From positions 106,580-170,579 of the forward strand of contig NZ_JOID01000012.1 in assembly GCF_000719865.1 (NCBI RefSeq): a DNA stretch of 64,000 nt, read 5' to 3'. The notes under the pieces were generated by a model that saw only the letters and a program-made list of their open reading frames with translations, did not search any database and was not told the origin of the DNA. Position numbers and translations under genes: made by a program. This document shows positions 36,163 through 44,727 of this stretch, in pieces. Each line of letters opens with the position of its first letter. The first letter of the stretch is position 1. The DNA is from Streptomyces albus subsp. albus (GTDB lineage Bacteria; Actinomycetota; Actinomycetes; Streptomycetales; Streptomycetaceae).

Positions 36163-36792
36163 CTACTTCTCCTGCTTCTCGTCGGCGCCCGCTTCGGCGC
36201 CGCTCACGTTGTCCTTCCCGCCGCCCTTGACGGTGTCGGCGAGTCCCTGCAGTGCCGCCCAACGGATGTCGACGGCGTCGTGGTGGTGGTCCGGGTCGTC
36301 CTCGAGCCGTGCTCCGCACTGGGGGCACAGACCGGGGCAGTCCTCCCGGCACACCGGCTGCAGCGGCAGTGCGAGCACCACCGCGTCCCGCAGCACGGGT
36401 TCGAGGTCGATCAAGCCGTCCTCGACGAAGAACGTCTCCTCCTCGGCGTCGTCCTCCGGTTCCGCCTCGTGGCGGGTCCGGCTGTCGGCGTCGGAGTAGG
36501 AGAACATTTCCTGGAAATCCGTTTCGAGCTCACGCTCGACCGGCTCCAGACACCTTACGCACTCCCCCGAGAGCGGCGCACGGGCGGTACCGGTGACCAG
36601 TACCCCCTCCATGACCGACTCCAGACGGAGATCGAGCTCCACCGTCGCCCCGGCGGGTACCCCGATGACCTCGATGCCGAGGTCCGCGGGTGCTTCGACG
36701 GAGCGGGAGAGCCGCTGCATCGCACCGGGACGACGGCCCAGCTCATGTGTGTCGAACACGAGCGGGTTGCGGTGGTCGGGGCGGGCGTTCAG
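36163..36792 (-). CDS. DUF177 (YceD-like) protein, probable CTG start
   Basis: About 209 residues from CTG 36792, or 198 from GTG 36759. The core has [20 protein letters not shown], an acidic segment, [20 protein letters not shown] and CPGLCPQCG (zinc-type Cys). YceD proteins are linked to 23S rRNA accumulation, fitting its place before rpmF. The conserved N terminus [20 protein letters not shown] extends upstream of the GTG, and no in-frame ATG or GTG precedes it. CTG 36792 is preceded by AGGA four bases away, so CTG initiation is preferred. GTG 36759 lacks a ribosome binding site. Confidence 0.8.
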   Translation of the reverse strand: MNARPDHRNPLVFDTHELGRRPGAMQRLSRSVEAPADLGIEVIGVPAGATVELDLRLESVMEGVLVTGTARAPLSGECVRCLEPVERELETDFQEMFSYSDADSRTRHEAEPEDDAEEETFFVEDGLIDLEPVLRDAVVLALPLQPVCREDCPGLCPQCGARLEDDPDHHHDAVDIRWAALQGLADTVKGGGKDNVSGAEAGADEKQEK

Positions 36793-36963
36793 GGCTTCCT
36801 GCTTTCCACGGTGGCGGTACGGGCGGCCCGCCGCGGATGTGCGGGCAGCCGGGATCGCGGACGTACGCGACCGAACAGCCAGGATACTGGACGGCTCGCC
36901 GCAGACCCAATCGGCTCCGGACGGGCCGCGGGGCGGCGGGCCGGGCGGTGGGCGCGGGGTGGG

Positions 36964-38049
36964 TCAGCGGCCCTGCTCGTACTGCCGCAGCCGGTCGAGG
37001 TCGATCATGCTGGTGTCGAAGAGACTGGTCTCGTCCAGCGCGGTGGGGTCCTGCTGCGGGCGGCCGCCGCTCTGCTGCTGGTACTGCTGCCCGTACGTCT
37101 CCTGGCCGCCGTAGCCCTGCTGCTGGTGTCCGTAGGCCGGCTGCGCGTAGGGGTCCTGCTGCGGGTAGCCATAGGCGTCGGCCGGGGCGGGCTGCTGCGG
37201 CTGCTCCTGCTGGTAGCCGCCCTGGTAGCCGTACGGGTCCTGCTGGTAGCCGGCGGCGGGGGCGTAGTAGTCGCGCTGGTCCGCGGGCGCGGGCTCCTGC
37301 GCGGGCTGCCCGGGCTGTCCGTCCGGCTGCGGGCCCGCCAGGCCCGCCAGGAAGTCGGCGTCGCTGGTCCGCTGGTGGTCGACGCCGTCCTGCGCGGCCA
37401 TGTGCGCGCCCAGGTCGTCGATCGCCTGCCGGCCCTGGAGCTTCTGCCGGCCCCGGCCGACCGCTTCGAGGGTCTTGGCGAGGACGGCCTCGAAGGCGCC
37501 GAACTTGGCGTCGACATAGGCGTCCGCGCGGTCCCGCAGGGTGGCCGGGTCCGCGCTGCGCTCCGGGGCCTCCTCGTCGGCGTAGCCCTGCTCGTCGAGG
37601 CCCGGGCCGCGGCCCAGGAGCTTCTCGCGGCCCCGGTCGACGGATCCGAGGGTCTTCGTCAGGACGACCTCGAAGTTGGCGAGCTTGCTGTCGACGTAGT
37701 CGTCCGCCTCGGCGCGGATCTCCTCGGCCTCGCGGCGGGCCTCCCCGAGGATGCGGTCGGCCTCGAGCCGCGCCTGCTGTGCGATCTCGGTGCCGGAGAT
37801 CAGCGAGGCGCGTTCGGCGTGCGCGGACTCGATGACGCGCTCCGCCTCGCGCCGGGCCTCCTCGACCACCTGTTCGCGGCCGCCCAGCACCTCCTGCGCC
37901 TGGGCCAGGGAGCCGGGGAGGGCCTCGCGGATCTCCTCCAGCAGGGCGAGCAGTTCGGTGCGGTTGACCACGCAGGACGCCGACATGGGCATGGACCGGG
38001 CGCCTCTGACGGTGTCGACGACCTCGTCGAGCTTCTTCTGCACGTCCAT
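36964..38049 (-). CDS. SepIVA/DivIVA-like coiled-coil septation protein
   Basis: The 361-residue protein starts MDVQKKLDEVVDTVRGARSM and has a coiled coil rich in EARREAERVIESAHAERASL and similar repeats through about residue 190. A Gln/Tyr/Pro/Gly-rich low-complexity tail of about 120 residues follows (for example YGQQYQQQSGGRPQQDP). The first part and the gene order (next to DUF177, rnc and mutM) match mycobacterial SepIVA, an essential division factor. It is often annotated as ATP synthase F0 subunit B, which is misleading. A role at hyphal septa or tips is inferred. Confidence 0.75.
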   Translation of the reverse strand: MDVQKKLDEVVDTVRGARSMPMSASCVVNRTELLALLEEIREALPGSLAQAQEVLGGREQVVEEARREAERVIESAHAERASLISGTEIAQQARLEADRILGEARREAEEIRAEADDYVDSKLANFEVVLTKTLGSVDRGREKLLGRGPGLDEQGYADEEAPERSADPATLRDRADAYVDAKFGAFEAVLAKTLEAVGRGRQKLQGRQAIDDLGAHMAAQDGVDHQRTSDADFLAGLAGPQPDGQPGQPAQEPAPADQRDYYAPAAGYQQDPYGYQGGYQQEQPQQPAPADAYGYPQQDPYAQPAYGHQQQGYGGQETYGQQYQQQSGGRPQQDPTALDETSLFDTSMIDLDRLRQYEQGR

Positions 38050-38146
38050 GGATGCTCGCAACTCTCTGGACCGGGACGGGTTCACGGATGGGACGACTGT
38101 ACGTCCATCCGGCCGTCTGCCGACAGCGGCGCAGGCCGCCGGTCCG

Positions 38147-38656
38147 TCAACGCCTGCCGAGCCGCTCCGTGAGGGCCGTCAGCACGATCGGCGGCACCAG
38201 GTGCGAGACGTCGCCGCCCCAGGCCGCGACCTCCTTCACCAGGCTGGAGGAGAGGAAGCTGTAGGTGGGGTTGGTGGGGACGAAGAGCGTCTCGACCCCG
38301 GAGAGGCCGTGGTTCATCTGGGCCATCTGGAGCTCGTAGTCGAAGTCGCTGACCGCGCGCAGTCCCTTGACGATCGCGGGGATGTCGCGCTGCTTGCAGA
38401 AGTCGACCAGCAGGCCGTGGAAGGACTCGACCTCGACGTTGCCGTACTCGGCGGTGGTCCGGCGGAGCAGGTCCAGCCGCTCGTCGATGGTGAAGACGCC
38501 CTGCTTGGACTTGTTGATCATCACGGCCACGTGCACGACGTCGTACAGCTTGGACGCCCGGCCGATGATGTCGAGATGCCCGTTGGTGACGGGGTCGAAG
38601 GACCCCGGACAGACGGCACGGCGCAACACAGGTCCCTCACTCTCCGGTCCGGTCAT
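38147..38656 (-). CDS. coaD: phosphopantetheine adenylyltransferase
   Basis: The 169-residue enzyme makes dephospho-CoA from 4'-phosphopantetheine and ATP. The N-terminal nucleotidyltransferase site is CPGSFDPVTNGHLDIIGRAS with the TxGH motif. RAVSDFDYELQMAQMNHGL and TYSFLSSSLVKEVA complete the family pattern. ATG 38656 overlaps the rsmD stop by 4 nt. GTG 38629 is a shorter alternative that matches the E. coli length better. Confidence 0.96.
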   Translation of the reverse strand: MTGPESEGPVLRRAVCPGSFDPVTNGHLDIIGRASKLYDVVHVAVMINKSKQGVFTIDERLDLLRRTTAEYGNVEVESFHGLLVDFCKQRDIPAIVKGLRAVSDFDYELQMAQMNHGLSGVETLFVPTNPTYSFLSSSLVKEVAAWGGDVSHLVPPIVLTALTERLGRR

Positions 38657-39264
38657 GACTCACTCGCCGACGGAACGTCCGTGCGGACGACCGTGCGTAT
38701 CGAGGCGGCGCGACCGTACCAAAGGGTTCCCTCTCCATAGCGGCGCGCCCGCAGCGCCTCGAACCCCTCCGGCCAGCCGAACTCCCCGCCCCTGGTGCTC
38801 CGTTCCACCGTGACCAGGGCTTCTTCGGCGATCCACCCCCCGGCACCGAGTGTGAGCAGGATCTCCCGGAGATCGTCGTCGGTGACGGCGTAGGGCGGGT
38901 CCAGGAAGAGCACGTCGTACGGCTGCTCCGGCGGCGGTCCGGCCGCGATCTGCTCGGCCCGGGCGGCGCGGATCTCCGCCCCCGGCAGACCGACCGCGCG
39001 GGCGTTCTCCCGGATCGTGCGCGCGGCCCGCGGGTCGGACTCCACGAGCAGCACATGGGCGGCGCCGCGGGACAGGGCCTCCAGGCCGACGGCGCCGGAA
39101 CCGCCGTAGAGGTCGAGCACGCGGAGGCCGTCGAGGCCGCCCAGCAGCGACTGCCAGGTGGAGAAGAGCCCTTCGCGCGCCCGGTCGGAGGTGGGGCGGG
39201 TGCCGGTGCCCGGGGGTACGGCCAGGCGGCGGCCGCCGGCCGCTCCGGCGATCACGCGGGTCAT
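38653..39264 (-). CDS. rsmD: 16S rRNA (guanine966-N2)-methyltransferase
   Basis: The 203-residue protein starts MTRVIAGAAGGRRLAVPPGT and has the class I fold with VLDLYGGSGAVGLEALSRGA (SAM site) and the catalytic LFLDPPYAV. It methylates G966 of 16S rRNA. It is coupled to coaD by a 4-nt overlap, a common rsmD-coaD arrangement. A hairpin at 39285-39320 separates it from the gene upstream. Confidence 0.95.
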   Translation of the reverse strand: MTRVIAGAAGGRRLAVPPGTGTRPTSDRAREGLFSTWQSLLGGLDGLRVLDLYGGSGAVGLEALSRGAAHVLLVESDPRAARTIRENARAVGLPGAEIRAARAEQIAAGPPPEQPYDVLFLDPPYAVTDDDLREILLTLGAGGWIAEEALVTVERSTRGGEFGWPEGFEALRARRYGEGTLWYGRAASIRTVVRTDVPSASES

Positions 39265-39284
39265 CGTGGGGCCCTTCGTGGTGG

Positions 39285-39320
39285 ACCGGGGCGGCGGCCG
39301 CTGCCGGCCGCCGCCCCGGT
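39285..39320. terminator. 16-bp perfect hairpin downstream of the 39348-39887 gene
   Basis: Arms 39285-39300 (ACCGGGGCGGCGGCCG) and 39305-39320 are perfect complements around CTGC. It lies 27 bp beyond the stop of the upstream minus-strand gene and before rsmD. No U tract follows. Confidence 0.86.
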
Positions 39321-39347
39321 GCGCTGGTTTGATCCCACGATAGGGCG

Positions 39348-39887
39348 TCAGCCCTCCTGCGCCGCCTCCGCCTCCGGCGCGGCGGGCGCACCGGCTCCCA
39401 CCAGGGCCGGGGAGGCGTACCGGGACCAGGACAGGCAGCCGTCGGGCGGGCAGTGGTCGGGGCGGCGGGGATCGTGGCCCAGCTCGCGGAGCTTGGTCCG
39501 CACCGAGTCGGGGGTGCGACCGAAGCGGGCGGCTATCCGGGCGATGGTCTCGCCGGCGTGGAAGCGCTGGGTGAGGTCCTCCTCGTGCTGGGGCACCCAG
39601 GGGGCGCCGTGGCCGGGGAACAGTTCGCGCAGGACGTCGCGGTCGGGGATCGGCTCGGCCACGTCGGCGACGAGCGCGAGGGCGCGCAGCGCCCGGTTGA
39701 GCGCGATGCGCAGCGCGGGGACGTCGGTGAGCGGGAGGGTGAGGGCGCCGGAGGCGAGGAGCGTCTCCGGGGCGTCCTCCTGCCAGCCGGTGAGCGTGAG
39801 GGTCACGGTGGAGTCGTCGTCGCTGGCGAGCTCGATGCGGAAGATCTTGTCACCGAGCGGCAGTTCGTTGAGATGCCGGAATGCCAT
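39348..39887 (-). CDS. uncharacterised protein with C-terminal helix-turn-helix-like segment
   Basis: The 179-residue protein starts MAFRHLNELPLGDKIFRIEL, with an N-terminal beta-rich domain of unknown type. Residues about 105-145 (TQRFHAGETIARIAARFGRT, then PDSVRTKLRELGHDP) look like a helix-turn-helix that could bind nucleic acid. A short region with Cys and Trp (PPDGCLSWSRYAS) and an Ala-rich tail end it. No signal peptide. I do not recognise the family by function. It is transcribed alone between recG and rsmD. Confidence 0.75.
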   Translation of the reverse strand: MAFRHLNELPLGDKIFRIELASDDDSTVTLTLTGWQEDAPETLLASGALTLPLTDVPALRIALNRALRALALVADVAEPIPDRDVLRELFPGHGAPWVPQHEEDLTQRFHAGETIARIAARFGRTPDSVRTKLRELGHDPRRPDHCPPDGCLSWSRYASPALVGAGAPAAPEAEAAQEG

Positions 39888-40057
39888 GAATCAGCCCCCA
39901 GGGATCCGAATCCGCCGATCCCCGTCGGGACCGGTCCGGACTGGGTCCATTCTCCCATCGGGCACTGACAACGCCGGGTACTGGGCGGATGCAACGGGGC
40001 CCGGAGCGGCGGCTGTTCGCCGGGACCGCGGCCCCCGGCAGCCTCGGTGCCGGCTCT

Positions 40058-40103
40058 TCCCGGGCCCCGCTCAGCCCTTGTCCCGGGCCCCGCTCACCCC
40101 TTG
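40058..40103. repeat. 23-bp tandem duplication at the 3' end of recG
   Basis: The 23-bp unit at 40081-40103 is repeated at 40058-40080 with one mismatch (G at 40074, C at 40097). It includes the last codons and stop of recG, so a second near-copy of the gene's final bases lies just past its stop. A recent tandem duplication is the simplest explanation. Confidence 0.85.
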
Positions 40104-42307
40104 TCCAGGAACTGCTCGCGCTCGGCGTCCAGCAGGGCGTCGAGGGCGGTCCTGAGCTCCGGGTGGCGCTCCAGCTCCGGGTCGGCGGCGACGAGCGCGG
40201 ACGCCTCCTCCCGGGCCTGCGCGATGACGTCCTCGTCCTCGATGACGGCCAGCATCCGCAGACTGGACCGGACCCCGGACTGGGCCTGGCCGAGCACATC
40301 GCCCTCCCGGCGCTGCTCCAGGTCGATCCGGGACAGCTCGAAGCCGTCGAGGGTGGCGGCGACCGCCCCCAGCCGGGCCCGGGCGGGGGCGGCCTCGGGC
40401 ATCTCGGTGACCAGCAGGCAGAGGCCGGGCGCGCTGCCGCGGCCCACCCGGCCGCGGAGCTGGTGCAGTTGGGAGACCCCGAACCGGTCCGCGTCCATGA
40501 TGACCATCACCGTGGCGTTGGGGACGTTCACACCGACCTCGACGACCGTGGTGGCCACCAGGACGTCCACCTCGCCCGCGGAGAAGCGGCGCATCACGTC
40601 GTCCTTGGCCTCGGGCGGCATCCGGCCGTGCAGGACCTCCACCCGCAGCCCGGCCAGCGGTCCGCGCCCGAGCTGTTCGGCGATGTCCAGGACGGCGAGC
40701 GGCGGGCGGCGCTCCTCGTCCTCCTCCGCCGGTGCGGCCTTGCGGCGCGCGGGGGCGGGGCCGTCCTCCTCGTCACCGATGCGGGGGCAGACCACGTACG
40801 CCTGGTGCCCCGCCTCCGCCTCCTCGCGCAGCCGTTCCCAGGCGCGGGCGAGGAAGTGCGGTTTCTCCCCGGCGGGGACGACATGGCTGGCGATCGGGGA
40901 CCGGCCCGCGGGCAGCTGGTCGAGGACCGAGGTCTCCAGGTCGCCGAAGACCGTCATGGCGACGGTGCGCGGGATGGGCGTGGCCGTCATGACGAGCAGG
41001 TGCGGGGGCTGCTTGCCCTTGGAGCGCAGGGCGTCGCGCTGTTCGACGCCGAAGCGGTGCTGTTCGTCCACCACGACGAGCCCCAGATCGTGGAACTGCA
41101 CCTTGTCCTCGATCAGGGCGTGGGTGCCGATGACGACGCCCGCCTCGCCGGTGGCCAGGTCGAGCAGCGCGGCACGGCGGGCGGCGGCGCCCATGGAGCC
41201 GGTGAGCAGGACGACCTTGGTGGCGTGTTCGGCGCCCCCGAGCATGCCCCCCTCCGCCAGCTCGCCCATCATCTCCGTGATGGAACGGTGGTGCTGCTGG
41301 GCCAGCACCTCGGTCGGCGCGAGCAGCGCGGCTTGCCCGCCGGTGTCGACGACGGCCAGCATGGCGCGCAGCGCGACCAGGGTCTTGCCGGAGCCCACCT
41401 CGCCCTGGAGCAGCCGGTGCATGGGGTGTTCGGCGGCCAGGTCGGCGAAGATCTCGGCGGAGACCCGCCGCTGGCCTTCGGTGAGGGTGAACGGCAGCCG
41501 GGCGTCGAAGGCGGTGAGCAGACCGTCCGGGCGGGGGACCCGGGGGACGGCGGGCAGCTGGGACTCGGCGTGCCGGCGGCGGGCCAGCGCGGTCTGCAGC
41601 ACGAAGGCCTCGTCCCACTTGAGGCGTTCCCGGGCGCGCGCGATGTCGGCCTTGGTGGCGGGCCGGTGCACTTGGCGGAAGGCCTCGGGAAGCGGTGCGA
41701 GGCCGCGCTCACGGCGCAGGCTCTCCGGCAGCGGGTCCACGATACGGTCCCAGCCGGAGGCCTCCAGGGTGTCGAGCAGGGTGCCGACGGACTGGGAGAT
41801 CTTCCAGGACTCCATCTTGGCGCAGGCCGGGTAGAGCGGGATCAGCTCGTTGGCCCAGGCCTCGGCGTCCCGCGGGTCGCTGTCGCGGGCCAGCAACTGG
41901 TACGCCGGGTGTGCCAGTTGCCGGGCGCGGTTGAAGACCCCTACCTTGCCGGAGAACATGCCGCGCCGGCCGGGCACCAGCTCCCGCTGGTGGTGGTGGG
42001 CCCCTCTGCCGAAGAAGACCAGCCGGAGCCGGCCGCTGCCGTCGGTGAGGGTGACCTCCAGACGCACGCCCTTGCCCTTGTTGAAGGTCAGCAGCCGGGC
42101 GTCGGCGACTTCGGCGACGACGGTCACGTGTTCGTCGAGCGGGAGGTCGGCGAGACGGGTGAGCTCCCCGCGCTCGGCGTAGCGGCGCGGGTAGTGGTGC
42201 AGCAGGTCGCCGACGGTACGCAGGTTCAGCTGCTCGGCCAACACCTTCGCGGTGTTGCCGCCGACCGTCTTCCTCAGGGGTTCGTCCAGGGCGGGCACGC
42301 CGTCCAT
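40094..42307 (-). CDS. recG: ATP-dependent DNA helicase RecG
   Basis: The 737-residue enzyme reverses stalled forks and branch-migrates recombination intermediates. The N-terminal wedge domain (OB fold) includes DLLHHYPRRYAERGELTRLA. Helicase motifs are GEVGSGKTLVALRAML (Walker A), APTEVLAQQH, VVVDEQHRFGVEQR (DEQH), MTATPIPRT and LRGRVGRGSAPGLCLLV. An acidic insertion (DEEDGPAPARRKAAPAEEDEE) in the second helicase lobe is typical of actinobacterial RecG. A GTG at 42298 (VPALDEPLRK) is an alternative start. The stop lies in a tandem duplication. Confidence 0.95.
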   Translation of the reverse strand: MDGVPALDEPLRKTVGGNTAKVLAEQLNLRTVGDLLHHYPRRYAERGELTRLADLPLDEHVTVVAEVADARLLTFNKGKGVRLEVTLTDGSGRLRLVFFGRGAHHHQRELVPGRRGMFSGKVGVFNRARQLAHPAYQLLARDSDPRDAEAWANELIPLYPACAKMESWKISQSVGTLLDTLEASGWDRIVDPLPESLRRERGLAPLPEAFRQVHRPATKADIARARERLKWDEAFVLQTALARRRHAESQLPAVPRVPRPDGLLTAFDARLPFTLTEGQRRVSAEIFADLAAEHPMHRLLQGEVGSGKTLVALRAMLAVVDTGGQAALLAPTEVLAQQHHRSITEMMGELAEGGMLGGAEHATKVVLLTGSMGAAARRAALLDLATGEAGVVIGTHALIEDKVQFHDLGLVVVDEQHRFGVEQRDALRSKGKQPPHLLVMTATPIPRTVAMTVFGDLETSVLDQLPAGRSPIASHVVPAGEKPHFLARAWERLREEAEAGHQAYVVCPRIGDEEDGPAPARRKAAPAEEDEERRPPLAVLDIAEQLGRGPLAGLRVEVLHGRMPPEAKDDVMRRFSAGEVDVLVATTVVEVGVNVPNATVMVIMDADRFGVSQLHQLRGRVGRGSAPGLCLLVTEMPEAAPARARLGAVAATLDGFELSRIDLEQRREGDVLGQAQSGVRSSLRMLAVIEDEDVIAQAREEASALVAADPELERHPELRTALDALLDAEREQFLDKG

Positions 42308-42389
42308 TGCACACCATGGGTGCGACAGCCGGGGTCAGCCGCAGCCGTCTCCCGCCCGGAACGGCCGGGCGGGCCGGGCGGGGCCGGGG

Positions 42390-44210
42390 TCACTCGACGC
42401 CGATGATCAGCGGAACGGAGGGCTGGCCGCCCCGGTGGACGACGGTGTCGACGGCCAGGTGTCCCCGGCGCACCCGGTCCTCCAGGTGGTCCGCCAGGGC
42501 GTCGGGCGCCTCGGCGCCGAGCACCAGGGTGACCATCTCGCCGCCCGCGGCCAGCATCCGTTCCAGGACGGCTTCCGCCGTCACGGCGAGGTCCTGCCCG
42601 ATCACGGCGACATCGCCGTCGATGAGTCCCAGGACGTCACCGGCCTGGCAGACGCCGGCCATGGTCCAGGACCGGTGTTCGGCCACGACCAGCTCGGCGT
42701 GGCGGGTGGCCCCGGCGGCGGAGGTCATGGCGACGACGTCCTCGTCGAAGCGGCGGTCCGGCCCGTGCACCGCCAGGGCGGCGATGCCCTGGACCGGCGA
42801 ACGGGTGGGGATGACGGCGACCCGTATGCCCTCCACCCGCGCCTGCTCCGCGGCCGCGGCGGCCGTGTGCCGCAGGGCGGTGTCGTTGGGCAGCAGCACG
42901 ACCTCGCGGGCGTGCGCCCGGCGGAGGGCCTCCACCAGTTCACCGGCCGCGGGCGGCTCCCCGGGGCGCACGGTGACCACCGTCGCGCCCGACTCGCGGC
43001 ACAGCTCCGCCAGCCCGTCGCCCGGGACCACCATGACGACGGCGCGCTGGGCGCGCGGCGGCTGCTGGGCGCGGTGGGCGTCGGAACCGAAGTGGGTGAC
43101 GCGGATCCGGTACGGCCGTCCGGCCTCGATCCCGGCCTCGACGGCGGCTCCGGCGTCGTCGACGTGCACATGGACGTTCCACAGCCCGTCGCCGCCGACC
43201 ACGACCAGCGAGTCGCCGAGCGGGTCCAGCCGTTCCCGCAGGGTCTCCACGGCCTCGTCGCCGGCCTCCAGGAGGTACATGACCTCGAAGGCCGGTCCCG
43301 CGCCGTCGCAGACGGCGGGCTCCGCACCGGCGCCGGCACCGCCGCGGGGCGTCTCCGGGAGGGTCGTCTCCGCGGGCGCCGGACCGCCGTCCTCCCCTGC
43401 TCCGGCGTACGGGATGTCCGAGCCCGCCGGGGCGGCCGCCGGGGGCTGTCCGGCCGGCGGGCCCGGAGCGCGGCCGGACCGGCCCCGTCGCCCCTTCGGC
43501 CGGGGACTCTCCCCCGTCACGGCCTCCATCAGCGCGCCGAGGACGGTCACCAGCCCGTATCCGCCCGCGTCGACCACACCGGCGCGGCCGAGGACCTCCA
43601 GTTGCCCGGGGGTCTCCTCCAGCGCCGCACGCGCCCCCTCGTACGCCGCCCGCACCACCTCGGCGGCGCCTCCCCCGGCGCGCTCGGCGGCCTCCGCCGC
43701 GGCCGCGGCCACCGTGAGCATCGTTCCCTCGACCGGGTGGGCGACGGCCCGGTACGCCGCCTCGCCGGCCTGCCGCAGGGCCCGGCGCAGCCGTTCGCCA
43801 CCGGCCCGGCCGCCGGGCTCCGCGGCCACCTCCCCGGCCGTCTCCCCGGTCGCCTCCCGGGGCACGGCCAGCACCTCGGCCAGTCCGCGCAGCATCTGCG
43901 ACAGAATCGTGCCGGAGTTGCCGCGGGCGCCGATCAGGGCGCCGTGCGTCATGGCGCGCAGCGCGTCCGGCAGCGCCGGCACCGCGGTGCCGGGCCCGGC
44001 CGGGACAGCCGCCGGCTCCGCGTGGGCGGCGAAGACCGCCTCGACCGCCTGGGCCGCGGACTCGACGGTGAAGTACAGGTTGGTCCCGGTGTCCCCGTCG
44101 GCGACCGGATAGACATTGATCGCGTCGATGCTCTCCCGGGCCTTCCCCAGCGCCTCCAGGGCCAGTCCGCACCAGGTGCGCACCATGGTGGCGTCGAGGG
44201 TGTCGGGCAC
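42390..44210 (-). CDS. DAK2/FakA-like fatty acid kinase-type protein
   Basis: The 606-residue protein has an N-terminal DAK2 domain with NVYPVADGDTGTNLYFTVES and THGALIGARGNSGTILSQML (the nucleotide-binding site), and a C-terminal FakA-type half (for example LWNVHVHVDDAGAAVEAGI and DGDVAVIGQDLAV). In Firmicutes FakA phosphorylates fatty acids bound to FakB for lipid synthesis. The family is often called YloV. A Pro/Ala-rich linker of about 90 residues splits the two halves. GTG 44210 follows GAGGAGGA. It sits upstream of recG, the same order seen in many Gram-positive bacteria. Confidence 0.88.
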   Translation of the reverse strand: MPDTLDATMVRTWCGLALEALGKARESIDAINVYPVADGDTGTNLYFTVESAAQAVEAVFAAHAEPAAVPAGPGTAVPALPDALRAMTHGALIGARGNSGTILSQMLRGLAEVLAVPREATGETAGEVAAEPGGRAGGERLRRALRQAGEAAYRAVAHPVEGTMLTVAAAAAEAAERAGGGAAEVVRAAYEGARAALEETPGQLEVLGRAGVVDAGGYGLVTVLGALMEAVTGESPRPKGRRGRSGRAPGPPAGQPPAAAPAGSDIPYAGAGEDGGPAPAETTLPETPRGGAGAGAEPAVCDGAGPAFEVMYLLEAGDEAVETLRERLDPLGDSLVVVGGDGLWNVHVHVDDAGAAVEAGIEAGRPYRIRVTHFGSDAHRAQQPPRAQRAVVMVVPGDGLAELCRESGATVVTVRPGEPPAAGELVEALRRAHAREVVLLPNDTALRHTAAAAAEQARVEGIRVAVIPTRSPVQGIAALAVHGPDRRFDEDVVAMTSAAGATRHAELVVAEHRSWTMAGVCQAGDVLGLIDGDVAVIGQDLAVTAEAVLERMLAAGGEMVTLVLGAEAPDALADHLEDRVRRGHLAVDTVVHRGGQPSVPLIIGVE

Positions 44211-44448
44211 CGATGTCCTCCTCAGGCCGGGGCGGGGAGCCGTCGGCAGCGTAGCCGCGGAACGGGCTCCGCCCGGGAGGGGGGCCGGGCGCCCATGGTA
44301 GTTTCGTTGTACGGGAGCGGTCGTTGTATGCTGCTCCGGTTGCCCGACCCGAGTCGGGACATTCCCCCCGGCGGCACCGGTCATCGACTTCGATCCCCGG
44401 TAAGCCGGGAATTCACCGTACGTGCATCTGAAGTCTTTGGAGTGACCC
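44211..44448. promoter_or_regulatory. divergent promoter region DAK2 gene / rpmB
   Basis: This 238-bp gap holds the promoters of the DAK2 gene and rpmB. A candidate rpmB -10 is TATGCT at 44327-44332, but its -35 (TCGTTG, 17 bp upstream) is weak. A leader of about 110 bp would precede rpmB. No coding sequence seen. Confidence 0.35.
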
Positions 44449-44634
44449 GTGGCTGCCAACTGCGACGTCTGCGGCAAGGGGCCGGGCTTCGGCAACAACA
44501 TTTCGCACTCGCACCGCCGCACTCGCCGTCGTTGGAACCCCAACATCCAGACGGTGCGCGCTGTGGTCGGTCGGACGCCGAAGCGGCTCAACGTCTGCAC
44601 CTCGTGCATCAAGGCCGGCAAGGTCTCGCGCTGA
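44449..44634 (+). CDS. rpmB: 50S ribosomal protein L28 (zinc-binding form)
   Basis: The 61-residue protein is [20 protein letters not shown] followed by [20 protein letters not shown], with CDVC and CTSC pairs, the zinc-ribbon C+ form of bL28. Zinc-free paralogues elsewhere in the genome would be expected under Zur control. GTG 44449 follows GGAG. It is a single-gene unit with a strong terminator. Confidence 0.98.
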   Translation: MAANCDVCGKGPGFGNNISHSHRRTRRRWNPNIQTVRAVVGRTPKRLNVCTSCIKAGKVSR

Positions 44635-44670
44635 CGTTTCCGTCGCAGCGCAGCCCTTGGCCGGTTGCCG

Positions 44671-44701
44671 AAGCCGGTCCGCCTCCTGGGCGGACCGGCT
44701 T
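44671..44701. terminator. bidirectional terminator between rpmB and thiD
   Basis: Arms 44671-44683 (AAGCCGGTCCGCC) and 44689-44701 are perfect complements around TCCTG. The stem is flanked by A on one side and TTT on the other, so it can work in both directions. It lies 37 bp after the rpmB stop and 27 bp after the thiD stop. Confidence 0.9.
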
Positions 44702-44727
44702 TTCGCATGCCCGGGGCCGCGCCCGGT

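Noticed and set aside
34297..38172. A 1291-codon plus-strand open frame across mutM, rnc, rpmF, DUF177 and the SepIVA-like gene
   Set aside because: It overlaps five recognised genes on the other strand and shows only low-complexity translation, so it is a GC artefact.
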